A stretch of 20,610 bases of DNA from a virus, in IMG/VR virus record IMGVR_UViG_3300005841_000091, positions 1-20,610 of that record. One strand, written 5' to 3'. This document shows, one piece after another, positions 1-7,364 of the stretch. A program made the position numbers and the translations under genes. Numbering within the stretch: the stretch's first letter is position 1; each line of letters starts with the position of its first letter. The notes under the pieces were generated by a model, which was not told the DNA's origin, made no database searches, and saw only the letters and a program-made list of their open reading frames with translations.

Positions 1-342
1 CTTAGGAGAATTTACCCATCCTCCCCAAATGTACCCAACAAGGCTTCCGGCGGTGGGATTAGCTGTGTATTGCAAGACAGAGGCACTGTAAGCTGGATTA
101 TTACTGTTGTGTGAGACAGCAGTTGGAGCAGCAGAAGTGCCGCCAGTGTTAGCAGTAGAACGCTTTGCCAGGAAAAACGCATTGACACCTTCCGTGGTTT
201 GTGTGGTAGATATGCCCATTCTCAGCACATAGACGTTACTTGTTGCGCTGCCCGTGATGCTAAAGATATCAACAGGTGCAGTTCCTGGAGTAAAGGCCGT
301 AGAGACGGCGCTGTAGGTGTAATTGGTTCTATATGTTGTCAT
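1..342 (-). CDS. Virion structural protein, partial (C-terminus beyond window)
   Basis: The minus-strand reading frame is open for 114 codons from ATG at 342 to the window edge. Its start overlaps the stop of the upstream gene by one base (TAATG). A purine-rich GGTGG lies four bases before the ATG. The visible protein begins MTTYRTNYTYSAVSTAFTPG, is rich in Ser, Thr, Ala and Asn, lacks charged helices and looks like a beta-sandwich virion protein of the decoration or appendage type. Its place after the capsid and appendage genes supports a structural role. I do not recognise a named family, so the function is inferred from composition and position. The end of the gene is outside the window. 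Confidence 0.6.
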   Translation of the reverse strand, partial: MTTYRTNYTYSAVSTAFTPGTAPVDIFSITGSATSNVYVLRMGISTTQTTEGVNAFFLAKRSTANTGGTSAAPTAVSHNSNNPAYSASVLQYTANPTAGSLVGYIWGGWVNSPK

Positions 343-1541
343 TAAGCCACCGTTATATTGCCCATTGAAGACCGCACCACAAAGACGGTGTTTGCCGTAA
401 CACAGATAAGTTCGATACAGTCATACTGATTAGTTGAAGCCAAGGACCCTGCACTAGAGGTAACAGAGCTTCCTAGGTGTGCTGTCTGGCCTGTATTCAT
501 CTGAACCAACCAGCCACTGGCACTTTTACCCACGACCGCGAAAGTGTCACCCACGGCTGCTGTAGCAGGTACATTAAGTGTCACCAGACCTGCGTTATCT
601 ACCACATAGCCATTTGATTTAACTAAGGTAACGGGCGTTGTAGTCTGGTCTGTCCAAGACATTCCACCCACTACTGTGGCAAAAGACAAAACCCCAGATG
701 CATTGGTAGTGAGCGCCTGGCCATTGGTGCCGTCTGCTATAGGCCATGTCCAAGTAATGCTCGACGCCATGGCACCTGCTTGGATAGCCGCAAAGAAGGT
801 ATTGGCTTGATTCCAAAGCTTCACAGAGCCCGCGTTAGTTGCGCCCCGAATGGATAAGCCACCTGTTCCTTTTGGCAAAATACCCACATCGATATTGGTG
901 TCGGTACCTTTTGCTTGCAGGAGTGGCAGACCGATAGTACCCGTAGCCGCTGAGATAGCCGACAAATAATCTACCGCGACCGCAGGAGAGGCATCTACCT
1001 GAAACCCTCTTAGGGCATTTGTAGAGAAGTCGAGGGTATTGGCTGCGCTATGCCACATCCCCGTATCTAAGTCGCCAGTAAACGTGTAACTCGGCGTACC
1101 AATCAGACCTGCGCCATTGGCAATGGAGTTAACGAGGGTTAGATTACCTGAGTCATCCTCAAGTATCGTGCCATTTTTGACTAAGCGACCCGTGGTTCCA
1201 TCCCAACGAACTAAGGCGTTGTTTGTAGAGCTGGTAGGACCCACAACGTCGCCAGGCTCAAAGAACAACGTGATAGAAACAGCTGGTGGGTCAGCTGTGA
1301 CGCTGCTTACGGTGTACAATGCCTGGTCATCGCTACCAACCACGTAAATTAAGTCGTTAACCCGCAATATATTGGCCAAGGACGCGAAGTAATTGGCAAC
1401 GGATATATTTGCTAAGGTCTCACTTCCTGACTGGTAGCTATAAAGGCCCGGGGCACCCGTCACAGTACTGTCTTGCAGTGCATATGACGGGATGACACCT
1501 GATTCCGATATGACCGCCCAGTTATTTGGGTTAAAGGCCAT
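342..1541 (-). CDS. Tail fibre / virion appendage protein
   Basis: This 399-residue protein has an AAGGA site six bases before its ATG and follows the capsid gene by nine bases. Residues 1-100 form a beta-rich N-terminal domain. Residues 101-118 (GPTSSTNNALVRWDGTTG) match a linker motif common in phage tail and fibre proteins. The middle is a series of short beta repeats typical of trimeric fibre shafts. Residues 292-399 form a terminal beta module with the pattern GGxSW, then GY.V, then VPA...GD, then GW.VQ, then GQ. A related module occurs inside the plus-strand tail fibre at 18267. It probably sits on the outside of the virion as a fibre or appendage; receptor binding is inferred, not shown. 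Confidence 0.7.
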   Translation of the reverse strand: MAFNPNNWAVISESGVIPSYALQDSTVTGAPGLYSYQSGSETLANISVANYFASLANILRVNDLIYVVGSDDQALYTVSSVTADPPAVSITLFFEPGDVVGPTSSTNNALVRWDGTTGRLVKNGTILEDDSGNLTLVNSIANGAGLIGTPSYTFTGDLDTGMWHSAANTLDFSTNALRGFQVDASPAVAVDYLSAISAATGTIGLPLLQAKGTDTNIDVGILPKGTGGLSIRGATNAGSVKLWNQANTFFAAIQAGAMASSITWTWPIADGTNGQALTTNASGVLSFATVVGGMSWTDQTTTPVTLVKSNGYVVDNAGLVTLNVPATAAVGDTFAVVGKSASGWLVQMNTGQTAHLGSSVTSSAGSLASTNQYDCIELICVTANTVFVVRSSMGNITVA

Positions 1542-1550
1542 GATCGATCC

Positions 1551-2408
1551 TTATGGGTTCACACTCTCATCGGAGTTAATGAAAAACACGCCTCGGTTAT
1601 CCACGGTGACAGCGCCAGCGAAGAACAAGCCGTTAACGAACCAAGTGGTTTCACGAGGCAAGTAGTTGACTTCAGTACGCATGTCTTGACCGATAGCCAT
1701 GCCCATGGCCATTTTGTGCCAAGCGTAGTTGTTCCGTACGTTAGCAGCGGTAACGCCCAGAGGTAAGCCGCCTTCAGTCATGTCTGGGATTACAATTGGC
1801 ATTAGGCTTAATAGCTGCTTGTAGTTGATGTCTCCATTGGCCACCAAGTCATTGCTGGTGTAGAAGCGTGAGATGATATGGTCATCAGCCAATAAGGCCC
1901 GTAAGCCGTTACCAGATAAGGCCATGAACCTGTCTCCGATAGGTACCGCATCTTGCTCGAAGTACTGCAATACGTTACGCAGCTTGGCGTAGGACATATT
2001 GGTACCCCCGGCTGCGATGGTGCTTTGAGCAGAACCACCAGCACCTAAGGCATCGATGATGATTTGGTCAGCTCGACGGCCGATGGCCATGGCCACAACC
2101 ATTGCCAGCTCGCGTTTCGTGTCGAAGTTGACGGTTAAGTCTTGGATTTCGTCGACGCCCGTTCCGGCAGCGTACTTCAGAAGTGTTGCTGTTTGGGCGG
2201 TGAATCCTGGGTCTTGGATAGCAATGGTATTTTGGTAAGCAACGTTGTTGGCGATTACCTGGCCGACCTTACGGAACTGGCAAGTGTTGCCGATGACATC
2301 GGTTCTGATACGAACGGTGTCACGTAGTAAAAAGCCTCTCGAGCGATATTCAATCTTAACGAGGGCGTCAAATTCTGTTTGTTGGACGTTACTGAGCGAT
2401 AAAGACAT
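1551..2408 (-). CDS. Major capsid protein
   Basis: This 285-residue protein forms the icosahedral shell. It resembles the short phage capsid family found beside T7-type portals: an N-terminal segment with FDALVKIEYRSRGFLLRDTV, a central helix with FDTKRELAMVVAMAIGRRAD, and a C-terminal beta region ending in a TTWFVNGLFFAGAVTVD-like strand pair. This order is expected of an HK97-type fold. The start is set by AAGGAG seven bases before ATG. It lies directly downstream of the scaffold gene, the usual order. No long N-terminal delta domain is visible, in keeping with a separate scaffold gene. The fold is inferred from family resemblance and position. Confidence 0.85.
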   Translation of the reverse strand: MSLSLSNVQQTEFDALVKIEYRSRGFLLRDTVRIRTDVIGNTCQFRKVGQVIANNVAYQNTIAIQDPGFTAQTATLLKYAAGTGVDEIQDLTVNFDTKRELAMVVAMAIGRRADQIIIDALGAGGSAQSTIAAGGTNMSYAKLRNVLQYFEQDAVPIGDRFMALSGNGLRALLADDHIISRFYTSNDLVANGDINYKQLLSLMPIVIPDMTEGGLPLGVTAANVRNNYAWHKMAMGMAIGQDMRTEVNYLPRETTWFVNGLFFAGAVTVDNRGVFFINSDESVNP

Positions 2409-2541
2409 TCCATGTCTCCTTAATTAAAACAAAACAAATCCGTTGCTTCGTTTATCTCTTAAGGGTCAATGGGTGTCAGATTATCCTTTCGGGTCCGGCC
2501 TCAATGATTGGCCACAGCGATAAATGGCAGTAATTACAATT

Positions 2542-2570
2542 AGTCTATACCGGGTCTATTGGTTTGGCAA
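2542..2570 (-). promoter_or_regulatory. Possible promoter before the capsid gene
   Basis: The 167-base gap between scaffold and capsid genes (2409-2575) contains no gene. On the minus strand it has TTGCCA (2570-2565), a 17-base spacer and TAGACT (2547-2542), a fair but not strong sigma70-like pair. A short GGCC hairpin with a nine-base loop follows near 2495-2511. Such a promoter would give extra capsid transcript relative to scaffold and portal. The -10 match is only four of six, so this is tentative. Confidence 0.3.
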
Positions 2571-2575
2571 CTTAT

Positions 2576-3280
2576 CTACTCTTCGCCAACTACCTGCGAT
2601 ATCTCCTGTTGCATTTTAGTCCTATAGCTCGCATCTTCATAATAGCGCGTTCTATTCTGGTAAATCTCTTCATGAATTTCTGGCAACGTGCGAAGCTTAA
2701 ACTCAGGGGCTGCCTCTGTAGACCCGGGTACCTTGGTCTGCGCGTGAACACCTCTTTGCCTAACTTCATCTAACATATTGATGAACTCAGCCCTGACTGG
2801 GATATATTCAAATGCCTTATAAGATTCTGGTGTTAGGTTATTCTTAGCCCAGTTCTGCACGGTCTTCACCTTCTCGATACCATTGGGCCCCAGCTTAGCA
2901 ATTTCCTTATCTACATCTGGCCGCTTAGAGCGCTCAATTTCAACATAAGTTTCCATGGTCTTCTTGAAAGCTTCTTGGCTTAAACGATTTTCTTTAGCGT
3001 AGATTTGGAACTCTTTGAGGGCCTGGTTGTCTAAGTCCAGTTCCTTAGCCAGTTCACCAAACTCGTACTGCTCTGGAGCGCCCTGTTGAGCGCCTAAGGT
3101 CTTGCGCAGAGAGGGATAAGCCTTTGCCTGCTCTGCTGCGTTATTGAAGTTAGAAAGCAGCCAGTCGGGTCTTGGGCCTTGTCCGGGCACACCATCCATC
3201 AGGAACCATTCGGGGGTTGGCGCAGCAGGGGTGTCGGGTAATTCGTTCGCTAAATCGGCAATAGACTTTTCCTTAGTCAT
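2576..3280 (-). CDS. Capsid scaffolding / assembly protein
   Basis: This 234-residue protein is acidic, highly charged and mostly helical by composition, with a disordered Pro-rich N-terminus (residues 12-45), a helical centre with many Glu, Lys and Gln residues, and a helical C-terminal tail. This composition and its position between portal and capsid genes are typical of podovirus scaffolding proteins, which guide procapsid assembly and then leave. The start is clear: AAGGAGG lies six bases before ATG, and the ATG overlaps the stop of the preceding gene (ATGA). No protease or chaperone motif is visible. The role rests mainly on composition and gene order. Confidence 0.7.
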   Translation of the reverse strand: MTKEKSIADLANELPDTPAAPTPEWFLMDGVPGQGPRPDWLLSNFNNAAEQAKAYPSLRKTLGAQQGAPEQYEFGELAKELDLDNQALKEFQIYAKENRLSQEAFKKTMETYVEIERSKRPDVDKEIAKLGPNGIEKVKTVQNWAKNNLTPESYKAFEYIPVRAEFINMLDEVRQRGVHAQTKVPGSTEAAPEFKLRTLPEIHEEIYQNRTRYYEDASYRTKMQQEISQVVGEE

Positions 3281-3594
3281 CGTTGGCCTCCTTGATTAAT
3301 CCTTGCTTGGTGCCTCATTCCATTCTCAATCGTTAACCCTCGCATGGCCGTGCGAAAGCCGTCCCACCAAATAGCCAAAGTGCTGGCATTTGGGTCTGTC
3401 GGGACAAAATGGGAAGGCAAAATGAATCTTTCACGTACTAGGTCAGCTAGAATTTTGCCATCCTTTAGCATAATGAAGATTTCAAAGCACAGACGTTCAA
3501 ACTCAATTTGCTTCTCTTGCTTGAGTTTCTCGAGCGCTATGTTTCCCTCAAATGGGTTGGGCGGGGGGTTGAGAAATGGGTTGTCCTTGTTCAC
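3277..3594 (-). CDS. Small conserved-position protein between portal and scaffold
   Basis: The gene encodes 105 residues and starts with GTG. GGAAGG lies eight bases upstream, inside the portal coding sequence; the two genes overlap by 47 bases in different frames. The N-terminus is rich in Pro and Asn (PFLNPPPNPFEG), followed by an amphipathic helical segment and a mixed C-terminal half containing LAIWWDGFRTAMRGL. No signal peptide or membrane helix is seen. It ends in an ATGA overlap with the scaffold gene, so it is probably translated with its neighbours. A small head-assembly or connector accessory is a reasonable guess from position, but I recognise no family. Confidence 0.6.
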   Translation of the reverse strand: MNKDNPFLNPPPNPFEGNIALEKLKQEKQIEFERLCFEIFIMLKDGKILADLVRERFILPSHFVPTDPNASTLAIWWDGFRTAMRGLTIENGMRHQARINQGGQR

Positions 3595-5137
3595 TTTGCA
3601 TACCTTCCATGGCTAACTGCTCTTGTTCTTGAGCTTTTTCTGATTGTTGTTTCATAAATACTTCCATGTCTTCCTCAGACACGACAACACTTGGGTCGGC
3701 ACCACATTTCTCGCGCACCCATCCTGGGAGCTTGACCGGGTCTATGGTAACGGGCGCCGCGTCGCCGTTAACAAGTTGCATGACTTGGTAGAACTGAACA
3801 AAAGCTTCCAAGTCTTTTTGGCCTTGTTGAACGGCTAAGGGCGACTTATAACTTATTTGGATTTCACGGCCATTGATAACCAGCTTTTCAATGAGTCCCC
3901 GCTGTTGAAGCAAGAACACAACGCGCTTGAGTATCTTGGCTAAGAACTCCTGATTTAGGCGAGTAAAGGAGGGGCCAATCTGCTCTGCCAAATTCCGTTG
4001 GCGTAATGCTAATTCCGTAGCTGTCCTAGTGGGCCCCGAGACTGGAGTTAGAGGGTCGGCGAAGAGTAGTTTGTTTATCTGCTGCCGTAAGTCAAAAGAA
4101 GACATCTGCATAAAAGCAGGGTTAGCCGTGTCTGGAAAGGGCTGTATTGGCCACTGACCTGAGCTATTGGGCGAAACGGGTATAATCGTATTGGGCTCTA
4201 ACTTGAATGTCCAGGGATTAAATACGCCGTCTGAGTAGCCCATATAAGGCTTGGAGAGGTTAAAATTGGCAGACGCCAGTTCTATCCGATATATCTCTTG
4301 GAGCGAGAGTATAGTGGGTAGGGCCTGAATAACTGGCCCTCTGCCGTAAATCTCATTGGACACCTTGGACCAGCGGAATAGAATCCAAGGGGAGTCTTCC
4401 ATCCACTCGTCAACAAACTTGGCGTTGTCGTAGAACACCACATAACGGTAGCGTTTGCGGTAAGGATTACCCGGGTAACAGATAGTGCCTTCCGTTAAGC
4501 TCTTAAGGGTAGCATTTTCATCCTCTCTGAAGAGCATCTCTACTTCGATGGGAAGCTTGGCTTGAGGCCACAAGACTTGTATATCGGCAATGCGGATTTC
4601 GTCCCACCACCGAAATACAGTCTCTAGCTTATTGCCCGCTGTCTCTTCAATCGCGATACGCGCTAAGGGCACCGAGAAGAATTCCAAAGGTTCATCATCT
4701 GAAGGGCCTGGATTACAGAGCATACAGCCCGTACCGATAGCCAAGTCGTAGAGGGCTTCGTTAACAATCAGGTCGAAGTTGGAATTACGCAGATAGAAGT
4801 AAACTTGGTCTGATATTTGTTGGAGCCGGATATTTATTTCTTCTTTCTGGTCTTCTGGTACCCCAGGACCCGCTTCAAAGAGAAACCAGCGTTGATCGGG
4901 AGGACAAAGACCCCCATGTATTTTAGAGACGAAGTTCTCAACGGCAGCAATACTGGTGGAATCCCAGACACGTGCGTTCTTCTGAGCCCCTTGATATTGC
5001 GAAGTCCAGTAGAACAGGTTACGAGAAGGCACGGTGTAGTGGTAACAGGCTTCTAATAAGGCTATCCACAAATCAGCCTTAGACCTGGCTTTCTTGTACC
5101 TACGTTTGATTAACTCTAAGTCTTGGGTGTCTGACAT
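3548..5137 (-). CDS. Portal protein (head-to-tail connector)
   Basis: This 529-residue protein matches the T7-type 'head to tail connecting protein' family. Visible landmarks include FVSKIHGGLCPPDQRWFLFE (about 69-88), EIYGRGP (262-268), a helical stretch around 350-360 and RTATELALRQ (371-380) leading into a long helix with LAEQIGPSFTRLNQEFL. These are the core and crown helices of the dodecameric portal through which DNA is packaged and ejected. The C-terminal 40 residues are Gln- and Glu-rich and low in complexity. The start ATG overlaps the stop of the preceding gene (TAATG), with only a weak AGG site, suggesting translational coupling. Length is normal for the family. Confidence 0.92.
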   Translation of the reverse strand: MSDTQDLELIKRRYKKARSKADLWIALLEACYHYTVPSRNLFYWTSQYQGAQKNARVWDSTSIAAVENFVSKIHGGLCPPDQRWFLFEAGPGVPEDQKEEINIRLQQISDQVYFYLRNSNFDLIVNEALYDLAIGTGCMLCNPGPSDDEPLEFFSVPLARIAIEETAGNKLETVFRWWDEIRIADIQVLWPQAKLPIEVEMLFREDENATLKSLTEGTICYPGNPYRKRYRYVVFYDNAKFVDEWMEDSPWILFRWSKVSNEIYGRGPVIQALPTILSLQEIYRIELASANFNLSKPYMGYSDGVFNPWTFKLEPNTIIPVSPNSSGQWPIQPFPDTANPAFMQMSSFDLRQQINKLLFADPLTPVSGPTRTATELALRQRNLAEQIGPSFTRLNQEFLAKILKRVVFLLQQRGLIEKLVINGREIQISYKSPLAVQQGQKDLEAFVQFYQVMQLVNGDAAPVTIDPVKLPGWVREKCGADPSVVVSEEDMEVFMKQQSEKAQEQEQLAMEGMQSEQGQPISQPPAQPI

Positions 5138-5466
5138 TAGCCTAGGTGCTGCCCCAGTTGCCCGCTTGGGTTCTGCTCCCCAAAGATACCACCCCTAATG
5201 CGAGAGCGGGAAGCCCGAGCCACGCCTGCCTGGAGCTTGTCTTTGGCTGCCTTTAACTGGTTATTGATTCTGTCTTGTTCACGCTGCAAGAGGCTTCGTT
5301 GCTTCTCATACTCAGCGTTCTGGGCCCCTTCCTGCTTTTTGAGCTCCTTCTTACCACGCCTTGCCTCATCAGCGGCATTCCCGAGCGCATATCCACTCAC
5401 GGCCCCAGCGGGACCACCCAAGATACCCCCGGCAATAGCGCCGATAATTCTTCCTAATCTTGCCAT
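5137..5466 (-). CDS. Glycine-zipper small virion or membrane protein
   Basis: This is a 109-residue protein. I place the start at ATG 5466 because AAGGA lies seven bases upstream; the frame extends to a TTG at 5490 but that site has no ribosome-binding sequence. Residues 5-31 form a glycine-zipper hydrophobic segment (GRIIGAIAGGILGGPAGAVS), followed by a long charged helix (about 33-80) with coiled-coil character and a Gly/Arg-rich tail. Glycine zippers insert into or oligomerise in membranes. In podoviruses, small proteins of this sort encoded beside the portal are candidates for virion-borne ejection proteins. That role is inferred from composition and position only. Confidence 0.65.
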   Translation of the reverse strand: MARLGRIIGAIAGGILGGPAGAVSGYALGNAADEARRGKKELKKQEGAQNAEYEKQRSLLQREQDRINNQLKAAKDKLQAGVARASRSRIRGGIFGEQNPSGQLGQHLG

Positions 5467-5476
5467 TCCTGCATCC

Positions 5477-5605
5477 TTACAGTTTAACAATGACCCATAT
5501 CACATAGGGTTCGTTGGTAATATCCTCTTCCCGAGTGACGTATTTAAACGTCATCTTCGGTTTTAGCAGCTTTTCAAGCTTACTGAGCCGTGCCGTTATT
5601 GACAT
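5477..5605 (-). CDS. 42-residue small protein between terminase and glycine-zipper gene
   Basis: A short minus-strand frame begins at ATG 5605 inside the 3' end of the small terminase gene (26-base overlap, different frame) and ends in TAA at 5477. GGAAG lies about six bases before the start. It fills what would otherwise be an empty gap, and its stop codon merges with the AAGGA site of the next gene (TAAGGATG), a usual sign of coupled phage genes. The protein is basic at the N-terminus (MSITARLSKLEKLLKPKMTF) and ends in a hydrophobic PYVIWVIVKL strand. No function is recognised. Confidence 0.5.
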   Translation of the reverse strand: MSITARLSKLEKLLKPKMTFKYVTREEDITNEPYVIWVIVKL

Positions 5606-6128
5606 GCTGGGCTTCCAATGCCTCTAAGCGTTTCTCAATCTCCGTCATAGACTCTATTTTAGCACCTGCCCCTACGAAGTTCGCTAGCTTTAACGCTTCA
5701 TCAGGGGTTATTTCAGCGCGACCCAAGGCCGCAAGAACGGCGTTGTACTGGCCCCTAAAGGTAGGCGCTTCTGCCATTCCAGGCACCGAAATAAGGCGTG
5801 AGTCCGTCATGTCAAACCTATTCCTCATCTGCAAACGCCAGGCATTGGTGTTGAACTTTGAGTCATTCAAAGACCGCTGACCGTAACTTTCCCACCAATG
5901 TTTAGCCAATTCATGGGCAATTTCAGTGGCCTCAAGGAAGTCGGGAAACTGTTTGCGCCAGGCATGCCAGGTGCGACATGACATTTTGAAGTGGGCGCAG
6001 AAGGCGGCTATCCCACCGCCTTCAGAAAAAATCTGCATAAGAACAGGGATATGCTTTGCTGGGTCATATAGCCAATTCCCAGCCCCTGTACCGCCGCGTC
6101 TTTTTGTGCGCTCTTCCTTGATGCTCAT
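5580..6128 (-). CDS. Terminase small subunit (DNA packaging)
   Basis: This protein has 182 residues from ATG 6128; an in-frame TTG at 6146 would add six residues, and neither site has a strong Shine-Dalgarno sequence. An N-terminal helix-turn-helix region is visible (FSEGGGIAAFCAHFKMSCRT, then a tryptophan-rich helix and PDFLEATEIAHELAKHWWE), followed by FNTNAWRLQMRNRFDMTD. This order matches small terminase subunits that recognise the packaging site and regulate the large ATPase. The C-terminal third includes a coiled helix (TEIEKRLEALEA), consistent with ring oligomerisation. The large subunit normally found next to it is absent; the next genes lead straight to the portal. Confidence 0.75.
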   Translation of the reverse strand: MSIKEERTKRRGGTGAGNWLYDPAKHIPVLMQIFSEGGGIAAFCAHFKMSCRTWHAWRKQFPDFLEATEIAHELAKHWWESYGQRSLNDSKFNTNAWRLQMRNRFDMTDSRLISVPGMAEAPTFRGQYNAVLAALGRAEITPDEALKLANFVGAGAKIESMTEIEKRLEALEAQHVNNGTAQ

Positions 6129-6149
6129 GGCTTTATTGTATATCAACGT

Positions 6150-6485
6150 TTAAGCTTTGTCTTCTTCTGGGTCCTCTGGAGGATAGAGCCCATATTGGCT
6201 TTTGATTAATCCTAGGGCTTCAGGGATCGAACTGCCTCGATTTAGGTAGGTCAAGAACACGCCTCGTAGGTTATCTGGGTCTATTCCCTCATCAGGCTTA
6301 TGCTTCAACACAAGTTCCCATAGGCTGTTGATGGACTCGTGCAGGTGGTTACCGTCAACCACGTCCTGCCAGCTTTGTATACGGCAGCAGCTTTGGCACA
6401 TAAGGAGTTCAGCTATGCGGTACTTCTCCTGGGTGTTCCAACGCGTCACTAGCCATAGGTGTTTGCAATGCGGATCGAATTTCAT
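6150..6485 (-). CDS. Small putative zinc-binding protein
   Basis: This is a 111-residue protein starting at ATG 6485, chosen because AAGGA lies seven bases upstream; a longer frame upstream overlaps the neighbouring gene and has no good start. The N-terminus carries H6, C7 and H9 and then C30-x2-C33 with C34 next to it, a spacing that could bind one zinc ion. The remainder is helical and ends in an acidic tail (PPEDPEEDKA). The first 77 bases overlap the 65-aa gene in another frame. It lies between Erf and the small terminase. No named family is recognised; nucleic-acid binding is a guess from the cysteine pattern. Confidence 0.55.
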   Translation of the reverse strand: MKFDPHCKHLWLVTRWNTQEKYRIAELLMCQSCCRIQSWQDVVDGNHLHESINSLWELVLKHKPDEGIDPDNLRGVFLTYLNRGSSIPEALGLIKSQYGLYPPEDPEEDKA

Positions 6486-6606
6486 CTTGTTTTCCTTGTT
6501 CTTGGAGGAGCAACTTAAGTCCCTCAGCATCCTTCAGGAGGCCCCAGAGTTTCTGCTCCTCTAGGGCCCGGCATATCTTTTCCAGTGTCTCGATTTGATT
6601 ACTCAT
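6409..6606 (-). CDS. 65-residue helical protein following Erf
   Basis: The ATG at 6606 lies eight bases inside the 3' end of the Erf gene, pointing to translational coupling. The protein is mostly one amphipathic helix (IETLEKICRALEEQKLWGLL, then KLLLQEQGKQDE) with heptad-like leucines, followed by a 25-residue polar tail that is overprinted by the start of the next gene. The ribosome-binding site of that gene is within this coding sequence. No family is recognised. A small partner of the recombinase or a coiled-coil adaptor is possible but unproven. Confidence 0.5.
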   Translation of the reverse strand: MSNQIETLEKICRALEEQKLWGLLKDAEGLKLLLQEQGKQDEIRSALQTPMASDALEHPGEVPHS

Positions 6607-7294
6607 TGGCTTGTTCCCATTGGCCTTTGTCTTCCTCGGATTGCTGCGTGTTCTTTTCGAGCTGTTTGTAATGCGCGATTAGCTTTAACGCATATTCTTG
6701 TGGAATCTTGGTTAAGTCTATCGTAGCATCTTTTGTCAGCCCTCTTTTGTGTAACCCGGTAAACCAAGATTGAACCTTTTCCTGGGGCACCTCAAAGGCA
6801 AGCAGATAATGACCCAGTTCGCTTAAAGTCTCAGGATGAACCAGCTCCACAGGCTTGGGTGAAACAGGCTGAGGCGTAGGAGTGGCCTGCTTTTTTGGAG
6901 CCTCTTCTTTTATCGCTGCATCATCGTCAGTCTGCGTTATACCCAGCAGGGCTGTCAAACTGTACCTGCGCATGTAAGTTATAACACCGCCTGAGTCTTG
7001 TGCTTTGTTGTTTCTGCTTTTTTCAGGGACGTCAAAAGCCAGGGTCTCGCTAATCCATTGCCCCGAAGCGTGCATTAGGACAGTTTCTACGCTGATTTTA
7101 TCTCCCACTGTTCCGCATAACTGGGTCACAGAGAGGTTGTTCTTGGCTAAAAGTGGTCTGGCAATTTCTAACACCGATCCAAGGGTGGCGTACTTATACC
7201 CATGCCCCTGTGTGTCCTTATGTGCATCGATTATCTCGCCTTGAAGGCAAGAAAGCGCTAGGGCTAACTCATTGATATTTTCGGATTTATTCAT
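6599..7294 (-). CDS. erf: Erf-family single-strand annealing recombinase
   Basis: This 231-residue protein starts at ATG 7294, chosen because AAGGA lies eight bases upstream; the open frame continues to 7363 but would cross both promoters. The ERF domain occupies residues 5-125, with GYKYATLGSVLEIARPLLAK (32-51) and GGVITYMRRYSLTALLGI (102-119) followed by the acidic TQTDDDA. P22 Erf-type proteins bind single-stranded DNA as rings and anneal homologous strands during replication and genome circularisation. A Pro/Gln linker (about 130-148) joins a C-terminal helical domain. It is the first gene of the leftward arm. No exonuclease partner is visible in the window. Confidence 0.88.
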   Translation of the reverse strand: MNKSENINELALALSCLQGEIIDAHKDTQGHGYKYATLGSVLEIARPLLAKNNLSVTQLCGTVGDKISVETVLMHASGQWISETLAFDVPEKSRNNKAQDSGGVITYMRRYSLTALLGITQTDDDAAIKEEAPKKQATPTPQPVSPKPVELVHPETLSELGHYLLAFEVPQEKVQSWFTGLHKRGLTKDATIDLTKIPQEYALKLIAHYKQLEKNTQQSEEDKGQWEQANE

Positions 7295-7307
7295 TTTCAT
7301 TTCCTTG

Positions 7308-7336
7308 TTGACTTCGCTGTTTATCGAATGTATATT
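7308..7336 (+). promoter_or_regulatory. Strong sigma70-like rightward promoter
   Basis: TTGACT (7308-7313), a 17-base spacer and TATATT (7331-7336) give five of six matches at each element. The predicted start is near 7343, leaving about 22 bases of leader with GGAG eight bases before the ATG at 7365. It should drive the early rightward genes. It overlaps the leftward promoter and an inverted repeat. Confidence 0.7.
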
Positions 7337-7343
7337 GTTACAT
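7328..7343. promoter_or_regulatory. Inverted repeat, candidate operator
   Basis: ATGTA (7328-7332) and TACAT (7339-7343) form a perfect inverted repeat with a six-base spacer. It covers the rightward -10 box, the rightward start point and the leftward -10 region. A bound repressor here would block both promoters. The adjacent gene encodes a ribbon-helix-helix protein, a class that commonly binds such repeats and controls its own gene. Confidence 0.4.
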
Positions 7344-7363
7344 ATCACAAGTGGAGATGTCAA
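7335..7363 (-). promoter_or_regulatory. Candidate leftward promoter for the Erf arm
   Basis: On the minus strand a perfect TTGACA (7363-7358) is followed after 17 bases by TAACAA (7340-7335), a poor -10 element. The -35 box is consensus, so the site may need activation or may be weak. The leader to the Erf ATG at 7294 would be about 35 bases. It faces and overlaps the rightward promoter. Confidence 0.4.
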
Positions 7364-7364
7364 G

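Noticed and set aside
7295-7363. Longer N-terminus for Erf
   Set aside because: The extra codons cross both promoters and the operator, and the AAGGA site supports ATG 7294.
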